A DNA stretch of 64,000 nucleotides from Holophagaceae bacterium. Lineage in GTDB: Bacteria; Acidobacteriota; Holophagae; Holophagales; Holophagaceae. Positions 15,253-23,164 of this stretch are shown piece after piece. Made by a program: the position numbers and the translations under genes. Every line of letters starts with the position of its first letter. Within the stretch, counting starts at the first letter, position 1. Location: NCBI GenBank assembly GCA_016722505.1, contig JADKJH010000004.1, forward strand, positions 1 through 64,000. Direction: 5' to 3'. The notes under the pieces are model-generated. The model was given only the letters and a program-made list of their open reading frames with translations. It had not been told where the DNA came from and ran no database searches.

Positions 15253-17238
15253 ATGATGGGAAAAAACATCTTGGCAGCGGCGACTGACATAGCCTCTTTC
15301 GAAAAGAATGGTCCAGATATCGAGGCGGAAGCGCAGCGACAGAAAACCGCTCTGCTTTTCCGGAATTCGGGGATCGCGCAGTCCGTGAATGTAGTCAACG
15401 CCTCGCTCCTGGCCTACGTGAACGCATTGAACCATGCGTCTTCTGGCTCAGCTCTTCTTTGGTGGAGCCTGGTGGTGGTGATCGCAGCGGGCCGCTATCT
15501 GCTGGCCCGCCGTTTCCTGTTGGCCATGCCGGATGCCGCCGCTGCCGTGGCGTGGCGGAGCCGGTACATCTTCGCTACGGCGCTGATGGGAGCGGCTTGG
15601 GGGGCGGGGACAGTGGTGTTCATGTGGAAGGCGCCTGATGGCGCGCAGCTGTTCACCGGATTGGTGTTCTCAGGGATGGTCGCGGGCGCCGTTCCCCTCT
15701 TGGCTTCGGTGCCCACGGCATTGCGCACGTTCGTGGCGCTGGTGAACATCCCGATGTCCGCCGTCATATTGCTCCAAGCTAAGACACCGTTGCACTGGGC
15801 CTTCGGCTCGATGAGCCTGATCTTCCTTGCGGCTGTGCTCGCCAGCGCGCGCTATCTGCATGAGACGATCGATGTCTCGATACGGTTAGGGCTTGAGCAG
15901 GGCGATTTGGTCAAGAACCTCGAGCAGGCGCGCACGGCCGCTGAAGCCTCCCTTTCGGAGCTGGAGAAGCTGACCGAGTCGCAGCGGCTCCTCAAAGCGG
16001 CGGTGGAGCAGAGCAGCGCGTCCATCGTAGTGACAGACACCGACGCGAGGATCATTTTCGCCAACGCGGCCTTCACCCAGATCACCGGATATTCCGTTGA
16101 AGAAGCGCTGGGACGGAATCCCCGCATCCTGAAATCCGGCCGGACCAAGCCGGAAACCTATCGCGACCTTTGGGAAACCCTGGTCAGCGGCAGGGCATGG
16201 CACCACGAGCTCTGCAACAGGAAGAAGGACGGGGAGCTGTTTTGGGAGGCCGCCAATATCTCGCCCATCATGGATGCCCAGGGGCGGATTTCCCACTATC
16301 TCGGAGTCATGGACGACATCACCGACCGGAAGCACGCGGAAGCGGAAATCCTGAGGCTGTCCCAATGGAATGAGCTGTTGCTGAATTCCGCCGGCGAAGG
16401 CATCTACGGCGTCGAGCAAGACGGGGCTGTCACCTTCATCAATCCAGCCGCCCTTGCCATCCTTGGACTCGAGAAGGATGAGGTGCTGGGGAGGAACGCG
16501 CATCAGCTGATGCATCACCACCATCAGGATGGTTCCCCCTATCTGGAAGAGGATTGTCCGATCCATCTGACCCGCCAGGATGGAATCCGGCGGCAAGTCG
16601 AGGAGGTTTATTTTCGAAGGGATGGAGAGCCGTTCCCGGTTCAAATGACGGTCACGCCCATGCAAGGGGATGGCCAGCTCATGGGGGTCGAGGTCGTGTT
16701 CCAGGACATTTCTTCCCGGAAGAAAATGGAACAGGATCTGGTCCGCCTCGCCACCACCGATCCCCTGACCGGAGTTGCGAACCGGCGCCGCTTCCTGGAA
16801 CAGATGGAGATGGAATGGGCGCGCGTCCGGCGGTTCGGGACCCTGGCTTCGCTCTTGATGGTGGACGTCGACTACTTCAAGAAGATCAACGATGCCCACG
16901 GCCATGCCATCGGCGATGAGGTGCTGCGGCACCTGGCCGACCTGTCTGTGGCCCAGCTCCGCCGGCTCGACCTGTTCGGCCGCCTGGGGGGAGAGGAGTT
17001 CGGCATCCTGCTGCCCGGCACGGATGGCGCAGGCGCCTTGCAGGTCGCAGAGGAATTCAGGCGCAATGTGGCCAATAGTCCCCTCCAGACCAACGAGGGA
17101 ACGGTCCCGTTTTCCATCAGCATCGGGGCCACGGCTTTCGAGCGGAGCGACAGGCTCCCCGATCAAATCCTGGCCCGGGCCGACGCCGCCCTCTACCGGG
17201 CCAAGGAGGGTGGGAGGAATCGAGTGGAAGCAAATTGA
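15253..17238 (+). CDS. Membrane diguanylate cyclase with two PAS domains
   Basis: About 661 residues. The N-terminus has roughly six hydrophobic segments (residues 40-210), then a short coiled coil, PAS-1 (about 250-370, FANAAFTQITGYSVEEALG), PAS-2 (about 375-490, INPAALAILGLEKDEVLG) and a GGDEF domain. The active site is GGEEF near residue 580, a functional variant. The inhibitory I-site RRLD lies exactly five residues before it. It should make cyclic-di-GMP in response to a signal sensed by the membrane or PAS domains. The start is one of two adjacent ATG codons (15253/15256); the frame is open 5' of this but without homology. No phosphodiesterase domain is attached. Confidence 0.88.
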   Translation: MMGKNILAAATDIASFEKNGPDIEAEAQRQKTALLFRNSGIAQSVNVVNASLLAYVNALNHASSGSALLWWSLVVVIAAGRYLLARRFLLAMPDAAAAVAWRSRYIFATALMGAAWGAGTVVFMWKAPDGAQLFTGLVFSGMVAGAVPLLASVPTALRTFVALVNIPMSAVILLQAKTPLHWAFGSMSLIFLAAVLASARYLHETIDVSIRLGLEQGDLVKNLEQARTAAEASLSELEKLTESQRLLKAAVEQSSASIVVTDTDARIIFANAAFTQITGYSVEEALGRNPRILKSGRTKPETYRDLWETLVSGRAWHHELCNRKKDGELFWEAANISPIMDAQGRISHYLGVMDDITDRKHAEAEILRLSQWNELLLNSAGEGIYGVEQDGAVTFINPAALAILGLEKDEVLGRNAHQLMHHHHQDGSPYLEEDCPIHLTRQDGIRRQVEEVYFRRDGEPFPVQMTVTPMQGDGQLMGVEVVFQDISSRKKMEQDLVRLATTDPLTGVANRRRFLEQMEMEWARVRRFGTLASLLMVDVDYFKKINDAHGHAIGDEVLRHLADLSVAQLRRLDLFGRLGGEEFGILLPGTDGAGALQVAEEFRRNVANSPLQTNEGTVPFSISIGATAFERSDRLPDQILARADAALYRAKEGGRNRVEAN

Positions 17239-17309
17239 ATCGTGGATAGGCGGATGGAAGGGAACGGAGAAGAATACGGGTGGGCAATCGCCTCCGATGG
17301 AGTTTGGCC

Positions 17310-18032
17310 ATGAACGATATGGAACCTCGCAAATCCTCGTCCCCTTGGAAATGGGTTCTCCTCGGCTGCGGTTTGGCTTTGGTGGCGGCCATCGGCATCA
17401 TCGCAGCCCTGGGGTACGGCACGTACCGCTGGGGCAAATCCATGGAAGCCACCATGAAGGATCCGGTCGCCCGCGAAGCGGAAGTCCTCAAGGTGCTGGG
17501 CTGCGCGAATCTCCCCGAGGGCTACTACGCCGTGACGGCCATTTCGATCCCTTTCATCATGGACATGGCGGTGCTTTCCGACCAACCGCCCACGACCGGC
17601 GGACGCCCGGGGCGCATGGGCGAGCGGGGTCTGATCTTCATGCGGATCATCGCCATGGGCAAGCAGGAGAAGGAGCTGGAGGACTACTTCGAAGGCCGGA
17701 GCCAGGATGCCGAACCATTGCGGCGCAGCGGCATCCACATTGATTCGTCGGAAGTGCTCAAGCGGGGAGTCCTCGAATCCAAGGGAACCAATCCACGGCT
17801 CCGTTACCTGGTGCAGCGGGGCAGCCTCAGCCAAAGCGGCAGGCGCTCTCAAGGCCTCATCACCATCATCCTTCCTGCGTGCCCCTCGAAATCCAAGCGG
17901 ACCATGCTCATTTGGGCCGGGCCTGATCCCACGTCCGGCGGTTCTTTGGACCAGGCCCTCATTTCTGGCACGGTGGCCGATGAAGACGCCATCGCCGGGA
18001 TGGTGGGCCAATTCAGGCTTTGCGAGCAGTGA
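17310..18032 (+). CDS. Membrane-anchored protein of unknown function
   Basis: 240 residues. One transmembrane helix near the N-terminus (WVLLGCGLALVAAIGIIAAL, about residues 13-32) follows a short basic cytoplasmic start. The rest is a soluble domain with no motif I recognise (CANLPEGYYAVTAISIPF; LIFMRIIAMGKQEKELEDYF). The arrangement resembles the many single-pass proteins of Acidobacteria and Myxobacteria with a soluble domain of unknown fold. It starts 72 bases after the cyclase gene on the same strand and may be co-transcribed with it. ATG at 17310 chosen, because the preceding frame lacks a ribosome site. Confidence 0.6.
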   Translation: MNDMEPRKSSSPWKWVLLGCGLALVAAIGIIAALGYGTYRWGKSMEATMKDPVAREAEVLKVLGCANLPEGYYAVTAISIPFIMDMAVLSDQPPTTGGRPGRMGERGLIFMRIIAMGKQEKELEDYFEGRSQDAEPLRRSGIHIDSSEVLKRGVLESKGTNPRLRYLVQRGSLSQSGRRSQGLITIILPACPSKSKRTMLIWAGPDPTSGGSLDQALISGTVADEDAIAGMVGQFRLCEQ

Positions 18033-18053
18033 TGGGGATGGAAGGGAAACGGG

Positions 18054-18572
18054 TCAGAGCTGGGATATTTTCTTCCAGAAAACTTGTGCATCATGGGTGA
18101 GCTGGAGAACGAAGGACTCCACCTGAGCCTTGAGCGAGGGCCGATTTAAGGCTTCAGCATTGGCCAGAAGGGCCAGGATGTCAGCAGCATCCTGGGGGCT
18201 GGTGGCCTCCAGCTTGAGCAGAATGAGGCCCAGGGGAGAGGCCACGAAACACGGGAAGGCTTCGGACTGTTCACGGGTCTCCAGGGCCAGGCGGGCGGCT
18301 GCACCACGCCCCAGGATCAGATCCTGGCGGGGTGGGCCAGGAAATCGGACTACGCCACCAAGAGGATCGTCAAAGTCCCCTTTGGTGATACGAGGTGCGG
18401 TCCCTTCCCACTCCGACCAGAATGCGGGGTTGAGGATGCGCGGATCCAGCGTGAGCAAGTCCGCGTCCGCGGTATAGCGGGCGACGCCCCAGGCAGCCAT
18501 GGCTAATCCGCCAATGAGGCAGTAGGGGATGTCTTCTCGGTCCATTAAAGACGTTAGGCGGGTATCAAGCAT
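18054..18572 (-). CDS. Nucleotidyltransferase-fold protein (MNT/AbiEii-like)
   Basis: 172 residues from the Met at 18572. The nucleotidyltransferase core is visible at the N-terminus: IPYCLIGGLAMAAWGVARYT followed by ADADLL (the G-G-x-A and D-x-D pattern). The C-terminal half is helical, with LEATSPQDAADI like the QDxxDI motif of AbiEii/DUF6036-type proteins. Such proteins are often the toxin or antitoxin half of a toxin-antitoxin pair that adenylylates or pyrimidylates tRNA or a partner. The start overlaps the stop of the 81-codon upstream gene (TGATG), so they are translated together. Its 3' end faces the 17310-18032 gene. Confidence 0.7.
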   Translation of the reverse strand: MLDTRLTSLMDREDIPYCLIGGLAMAAWGVARYTADADLLTLDPRILNPAFWSEWEGTAPRITKGDFDDPLGGVVRFPGPPRQDLILGRGAAARLALETREQSEAFPCFVASPLGLILLKLEATSPQDAADILALLANAEALNRPSLKAQVESFVLQLTHDAQVFWKKISQL

Positions 18573-18817
18573 CAAGCTTCGCCTTCGTCCTGAGCTGCCA
18601 TGCACCGGCTTGGGCGTCTTTGCATGCGTTTCAAGCGGTCGCGAAACCGTAAAATCTCCGCGTTGCTAGCTCCTGCGGGCAAAAGGTGGCGCATCAACCT
18701 CAACCCAGTCCCGTCCTGATACAGCTGCTCACAAAGGGCCAGGGCCTCTGCTGGACTGGGAAGGGGATCTATGCGTCGCACCTCTCTAGGGTAGAGCTTT
18801 CTGGATCCCTCAGCCAC
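18572..18817 (-). CDS. Small protein coupled to the nucleotidyltransferase gene
   Basis: 81 residues with a GTG start. I do not recognise the family. It is predicted mostly helical and basic at the C-terminus (RFRDRLKRMQRRPSR). It precedes the nucleotidyltransferase gene with a one-base TGATG overlap, the layout of a toxin-antitoxin or enzyme-adaptor pair. It lacks the HEPN motif (R-x4-6-H) expected in HEPN/MNT systems. A copy of a MITE-like terminal sequence lies 8 bases upstream of the start, in the likely promoter. Confidence 0.55.
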   Translation of the reverse strand: MAEGSRKLYPREVRRIDPLPSPAEALALCEQLYQDGTGLRLMRHLLPAGASNAEILRFRDRLKRMQRRPSRCMAAQDEGEA

Positions 18818-18824
18818 GGCTATA

Positions 18825-18838
18825 AAACACGCTCTTAA
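18825..18838. repeat. Solo copy of the foldback element's terminal sequence
   Basis: AAAACACGCTCTTA here differs by one base from the right end of the 268-bp element (AAGACACGCTCTTA at 12151-12164). No matching second end and no internal sequence are found nearby, so this is an orphan end or a chance match. Confidence 0.35.
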
Positions 18839-18970
18839 GACTCAGCTTGTGGGATTCTTTCCTTCACGGCCTTTTAGGTCAGAGATCCGCCTCTGTGCTT
18901 TGGCGGTACTTTAAGCCCAATGAGATCCCCAATTATTCCGATGGAAATCCGTTCGCCGCCCGCCCGCGGT

Positions 18971-19753
18971 TTATACGCTCACTCGGCCCGCCAGGCTTTC
19001 AGCCATGTGCCGAAGCGCCGTCCCGGCGGGGCTGCTGGGGTAGAGATCCACCACGCTGCGCTGCTCGCGCACGGCCTGGAGCAGGTGGCGGTCCGAGGGC
19101 ACGAATCCTAAAATTTCCAGATCCTTCCCCAGGAAATGCTGCGCCGCAGCCCGGAGCTGGTCCGCGGCCTCGGTGGCTTCCTCCAGACTTTGGGCGTTGT
19201 TGATCACCACATGGACAGCCTTGTTGGGCTCGCGAAGATGGAGCACTTTCAACATGGCGTAGGCATCCAGCAGGCTGGTGGGCTCCGGTGTGGAAACAAG
19301 GATGACTTCCTGGGCAGCGGCCAGCATTTTGAGCACCGCATCATGGATGCCCGCGGCGGTATCGATGAACAGCCAGTCGGCATCGTCGCAGACCCGCTGA
19401 AGGCTTTGGGTCAGCCGCAACTCCGAGGCCGGGTCCAGATGGGACAATTCATGGACGCCGCTGCTGGTGGGAATGACGCGGATACCTGTCCCTCCGGGCA
19501 CAGGCACTTCCAGCATCACCTCCTCCATCATTTTTTCACCCTTCAGGACCTGCTCCAGGGTGTGCCGGGGTGAAAGGCCCAGCAGCACGTCCAGGTTGGC
19601 CAGGCCGAAATTCGCATCGAGCACCACCACTTTTTGGCCAGTCTTGGCGAAAGCCAGAGCCAGACCCGCCACCACATTGGTCTTGCCCACGCCGCCCTTG
19701 CCGCTGGTCACCGCGACCACCCGGGCGCGAAAGGGGGAAAAGGTCACAGTCAT
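18971..19753 (-). CDS. MinD/ParA-family ATPase, FlhG (YlxH)-like
   Basis: 260 residues from the Met at 19753 (a GTG at 19777 is the alternative). The deviant Walker A is SGKGGVGKTN near residue 14-23; switch motifs follow as VVLDANFGLANLDVLLG and WLFIDTAAGIHD. LANLDVLLG is characteristic of FlhG/FleN, which set flagellar number and place, rather than of MinD (usually GLRNLD). The C-terminus lacks an obvious amphipathic membrane helix. No flagellar genes lie in the window, so it could also be a stand-alone MinD-like positioning ATPase. Confidence 0.82.
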   Translation of the reverse strand: MTVTFSPFRARVVAVTSGKGGVGKTNVVAGLALAFAKTGQKVVVLDANFGLANLDVLLGLSPRHTLEQVLKGEKMMEEVMLEVPVPGGTGIRVIPTSSGVHELSHLDPASELRLTQSLQRVCDDADWLFIDTAAGIHDAVLKMLAAAQEVILVSTPEPTSLLDAYAMLKVLHLREPNKAVHVVINNAQSLEEATEAADQLRAAAQHFLGKDLEILGFVPSDRHLLQAVREQRSVVDLYPSSPAGTALRHMAESLAGRVSV

Positions 19754-19940
19754 GTCAAAGCCAGCATTTAGATGCACAAAAGGGCAGAGCTGAGCTGGGA
19801 CGCGCAGGATTCATCATCAATTTAGGGAAGGCCCAGGTCGGCATGTTGACACCAAGCCACTGGTAGGGCGAGGAGGATGCCAATTGGGCCTGAGGCTGGG
19901 GGCGGGGGTAGGGGCCGGGATTGTGAGTGCCAAGCACCAA

Positions 19941-19975
19941 GTCGAGAGTCGAGAGTTAAGAGTCAAGAGTCGAGA
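19941..19975. repeat. Five tandem copies of a 7-bp unit
   Basis: GTCGAGA GTCGAGA GTTAAGA GTCAAGA GTCGAGA, 35 bp in a gene-free gap between the FlhG-like and yraN genes. Not in a coding frame. It looks like a short-sequence repeat rather than a protein-binding array. Confidence 0.6.
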
Positions 19976-19994
19976 TTTGAAGAATACGGCCAGC

Positions 19995-20375
19995 CTACCG
20001 TCCCCCAAGAGCCTCCCAGCGTTCCGCTGGATGGAAGCGGCAGCGCCATCCGGCCCAGCTGACCCGCTGGAAGGAAAGAGCGCCCGGCCAGGGAACCCGG
20101 TCGAGAAATCGGCTCAAAGCCATCTGCAGGCGCAAGCGCTGTTCATGGGTCAACGCAGTGTCGCCACCTACCCAGGCGCCGGGTTTCCGGGCCTTGACTT
20201 CCAGCAGCCGCAATTCCTCGCCGCGGCTCATGAGCAAATCCAATTCGAATCGCCCCAGCTTGAGTTGCCAAGCCACGAGGTCCCAGCCGCGCAACCACAG
20301 CAGCCAGAGCGTCAGGCGCTCGCAGCGGTGGCCCCAAGTCCGAGCGGACTTGCCCTTTGCCGTAGTGGAACTCAT
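19995..20375 (-). CDS. UPF0102 (YraN) family nuclease-like protein
   Basis: 126 residues counted from the Met at 20375. Family features: GHRCERLTLWLLWLRGW, a Glu-Leu-Asp triad (GRFELDLLM), then LRLLEVKARK, the E-x-K of a restriction-endonuclease-like fold. YraN proteins are near-universal and of uncertain function, thought to act in DNA processing. The reading frame continues to 20420 but without homology. The conserved Asp in E-(I/L)-D and the VKxR motif are intact. Confidence 0.8.
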   Translation of the reverse strand: MSSTTAKGKSARTWGHRCERLTLWLLWLRGWDLVAWQLKLGRFELDLLMSRGEELRLLEVKARKPGAWVGGDTALTHEQRLRLQMALSRFLDRVPWPGALSFQRVSWAGWRCRFHPAERWEALGGR

Positions 20376-20779
20376 GAAGTGCCCTGATGGATTGGGATGA
20401 AGTGGACCTCCATGGTGCACCCGATTTCATGGGTGTACACCGCGGCTGTTGTGAACGAGGGGGACCGCCCGGTCGCTTCGCTCCCTCTGCTCCCACAGAA
20501 CAGCTGCTCACGCAGCTTCCCGCTCGCAAGCTCGTGGGGGTGGGAACCCTCCCCTCGTGCTCCCCACGTGGTGTCCGGGCAAAGCCCGGACACCACGTGG
20601 GGAGCGGATTTCCGTGGAAATCGCGCTCTGTGATGCACGGCACAAGAAATTTGCCCATTCGACTTGGGCCGCCCATTCAAACTATCCTTCGGAGAAGCCT
20701 TTTGGCGCCTTTTTGAAATCCATTTTCAAATTTGGATGAAAATTGGCTGCGACAATTCTGAAACTTCCAGGTGAAAAAG
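20376..20779. other. 404-bp gene-free region carrying a perfect long hairpin
   Basis: No gene is supported on either strand between yraN and the sphingolipid operon. The main feature is the 47-nt hairpin at 20559-20605. A small perfect palindrome GATTTCC-GT-GGAAATC follows at 20607-20622. The promoter of the downstream operon should lie in the last 100 bases, which are AT-richer, but I see no convincing -35/-10 pair. Confidence 0.5.
20559..20605. repeat. Perfect 22-bp inverted repeat with a 3-base loop
   Basis: The arm GCTCCCCACGTGGTGTCCGG plus GC (20559-20580) is followed by AAA and its exact complement (20584-20605). No U-run follows on either strand, so it is not a typical intrinsic terminator. 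A perfect stem of this length is rare by chance and resembles REP/BIME-type or transposon-derived palindromes. Confidence 0.85.
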
Positions 20780-22024
20780 ATGGATCCTTTGCTCTCGGTG
20801 GCCAGTATTGCCCTGTTCCCTACAAAGACGGAGAGGCGGGCGAATCTGTTCGACAAGTGCCTTCAATTCACCCGCGCCGACGAGTTGAAAGCCTTGGGCA
20901 GCTATCCCTATCATCGAATTATCGAGAATGGGCAGGACACCGAAGTCCAGGTGAACGGGCGCAAGATGCTGATGCTCGGCTCTAACTCCTACCTGGAGCT
21001 GACAACCCATCCCAGGGTCAAGGCCAGTGCGATCGAGGCCATCCAGGAGTACGGCAGCGGTTGTGCCGGGTCGCGCTTCCTGAATGGCACCCTTCCGATC
21101 CATCTGGAGCTGGAAAAGCGGCTTGCCGCCCTGGTGGGCAAGGAAGCCGCCCTGGTCTTTCCGACGGGATTCCAGACCAATACCGGCGTCATCTCCACCC
21201 TGGTCCAAAATGGCGAATACATCATTTCCGACAAACTCAACCATGCCTGCATCGTGGATGGTTGCCTGCTTTCTCCAGGAAAGCTGGTCCGCTACAACCA
21301 CAACGACATGTCGGATTTGGAAGATAAGCTTTCCAGGCTTCCGGTGGATGCGGGAAAACTCATTGTCACGGATGGCGTCTTCTCCATGGAAGGCGATATC
21401 TGCAAGCTGCCGGAAATCGTCCGGCTGGCAAAGCTGTACGGAGCCCAGGTGATGGTGGATGATGCCCACGGCTTGGGCGTGTTGGGCCCAGGCGGGGCAG
21501 GCACGGCCGCGCATTTTGGGCTGACCGAAGGCGTGGACTTGATCATGGGGACCTTCTCCAAGTCCCTGGCGGCCATCGGTGGCTTCATCGCCAGCACCGA
21601 GCGGGTCATCAATTACTTGAAGCACACTTCCCGGCCCTTCATTTTTTCCGCGTCCGCAGCCCCGGCCAGCGTCGCGGCTGTGCTCGCGGCCCTGGACGTG
21701 ATGCAGGAAGAACCGGAACGCCTCGACTTGCTCTGGCGCAACGCGACCTTCATGAAGCAGGGGCTGGACAATCTCGGGTTCGATACGGGAGATTCCGAAA
21801 CGCCCATCATTCCGGTGCTCATGGGTGACTTCGATCGCTGTTTCCAGGTCTGGCAGTTCATGGAAGAAGAAGGAATTTTCGTCAATCCCATCGTGCCGCC
21901 CGGCGTGCCGCCCAACCGCTGCATGATCCGGGTTTCGGTCACGGCTGGCCACACTCTGGAGCAACTCAACTGGGCTCTGGAGAAATTCTCGGAAGCTGGC
22001 CGCCGCTTCGGATTGACGGAGTAG
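20780..22024 (+). CDS. spt: Serine palmitoyltransferase (alpha-oxoamine synthase family)
   Basis: 414 residues, PLP fold type I. It condenses serine with a long acyl thioester to 3-ketosphinganine, the first committed step of sphingolipid synthesis. Motifs: NSYLELTTHPRV, GSGCAGSRFLNGTLPIHLEL, DKLNHACIVDG (His stacking on PLP), VDDAHGLGVLG (Asp to pyridine N) and GTFSKSLAAIGGF with the Schiff-base Lys. GTFSKS is typical of SPT; BioF and Kbl usually have GTLGKA. The next gene starts 6 bases after the stop. ATG 20780 has an AGGTG site 6 bases upstream; a GTG at 20771 is possible. A plain BioF role is the alternative, since bioB lies 11 kb away, but the neighbours argue for SPT. Confidence 0.82.
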   Translation: MDPLLSVASIALFPTKTERRANLFDKCLQFTRADELKALGSYPYHRIIENGQDTEVQVNGRKMLMLGSNSYLELTTHPRVKASAIEAIQEYGSGCAGSRFLNGTLPIHLELEKRLAALVGKEAALVFPTGFQTNTGVISTLVQNGEYIISDKLNHACIVDGCLLSPGKLVRYNHNDMSDLEDKLSRLPVDAGKLIVTDGVFSMEGDICKLPEIVRLAKLYGAQVMVDDAHGLGVLGPGGAGTAAHFGLTEGVDLIMGTFSKSLAAIGGFIASTERVINYLKHTSRPFIFSASAAPASVAAVLAALDVMQEEPERLDLLWRNATFMKQGLDNLGFDTGDSETPIIPVLMGDFDRCFQVWQFMEEEGIFVNPIVPPGVPPNRCMIRVSVTAGHTLEQLNWALEKFSEAGRRFGLTE

Positions 22025-22030
22025 CGGGGC

Positions 22031-23161
22031 ATGGCTGACAGCCTGAGGATCCATCCGGTCACTGAATCCGCAGATGTAGAGGCGTTCATCCGCTTTCCTT
22101 TCAGTTTGTACAAGGATTTTCCGCATTGGGTGCCGCCACTGCTTATCGAACGGCGCGAGTTTCTGGACCCTGCCAAAAACCCGGTATTCGAGTACGCCAA
22201 AATCCAGACCTTCCTGGCTTTCCGCGGAACCGAGGTGGTCGGGACCATCGCCGCGATCTGCAATACCCGCTATGGGAAATTCCATCCCGAGGAGCAACAC
22301 GTCGGGTTTTTCGGCCTCTTCGAATGCATCCAGGATCAAGCAGCCGCCAACGCGCTTTTCAATGCTGCCGCCGAGTGGCTTGGCAACCAGGGAAAGACGG
22401 TCCTGCGCGGCCCTGTGAACTTCACCACCAACGATATCGTGGGCCTTCTGGTGGATGGATTTGACGACGACCCGGCGATCCTGATGCCTTACAACCCGCC
22501 TTATTTCGCCGGATTGCTGGAGTCTGCAGGATTCACCAAGGCCAAGGATCTGTTCGCCTTCACCCTGGCCGAGCGGGACTACCAAGGCCAACTGGACGGA
22601 GTGGCCACCAAGCTGGCCGCACGGGGGCATGTGAAGATCCGGCCCGTTGATTTGGGGCGCTGGCACGAGGAACTGGAATTCGTGCGGAGCTGCTACAACG
22701 TGGCCTGGGCGAAGAACTGGGGCTTTGTCCCCTGGACAGATAGGGAGCTGGCCTTCGTCGCGAAGGAACTCAAGCCGCTCATTGATCCCCGCCTCGCCTT
22801 CGTCGCCGAGGTGGACGGGAAGCCCGCTGGATTTTCCATTTCCGTCCCGGATGCCAACCAGGCCATCAAGCTGGCGAAGGGCAGGCTCCTTCCTTTCGGG
22901 CTTCTGAAACTAATCTGGAAGCTCAAGGTGGCCAAATGCACCCGCCTCCGCACCATCGCCATGGGTGTGCTGCCTGAACATCGCAGGCGCGGAATTGATG
23001 CGATCCTGGTGCACCACCTCGTCCGCCAATCCGTGGCCTATGGCTGTCCGGTTTCGTAAATGGGCTGGATCCTGGAGGACAATCTGCCGATGCTCAGTGC
23101 CCTGCGCCAGATTGGCGCGCAAAAAACGAAGACCTACCGCGTCTACGACCGAGCCGTTTGA
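22031..23161 (+). pseudogene. bCerS-like N-acyltransferase (GNAT fold), interrupted by an in-frame TAA
   Basis: A family common next to bacterial spt genes, proposed to acylate sphinganine amines to (dihydro)ceramide (bCerS, GNAT-type, as in Caulobacter). N-terminal features: DVEAFIRFPFSLYKDFPHW and VPPLL; middle RGPVNFTTND; C-terminal acyl-CoA core AMGVLPEHRRRGIDAILVHH. The frame is stopped by TAA at 23057-23059, but the same frame continues with MGWILEDNLPMLSALRQIGA and TKTYRVYDRAV to a TGA at 23159-23161, exactly how the family ends. One change, GAA to TAA (Glu before Met), explains it. Full length would be 376 residues. It starts 6 bases after spt and ends 3 bases before the next gene. 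Either a sequencing error or a recent nonsense mutation; the truncated product lacks 35 C-terminal residues. Confidence 0.78.
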
Positions 23162-23164
23162 CCC

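Noticed and set aside
15886..17166. A 426-codon minus-strand frame inside the diguanylate cyclase gene
   Set aside because: Opposite to a gene with clear PAS and GGDEF motifs; high GC produces such antisense frames.
19941..19975. CRISPR array
   Set aside because: The units are 7 bp in direct tandem with no spacers; no cas genes in the window.
20780..22024. BioF (biotin) rather than SPT
   Set aside because: The PLP-lysine motif is GTFSKS, not GTLGKA, and the next three genes fit ceramide synthesis. Kept as an alternative because bioB is in the window.
20726..22666. A 646-codon open frame on the minus strand across the spt and bCerS region
   Set aside because: It is the shadow of two well-conserved plus-strand genes; its translation has no domain pattern and crosses both genes.
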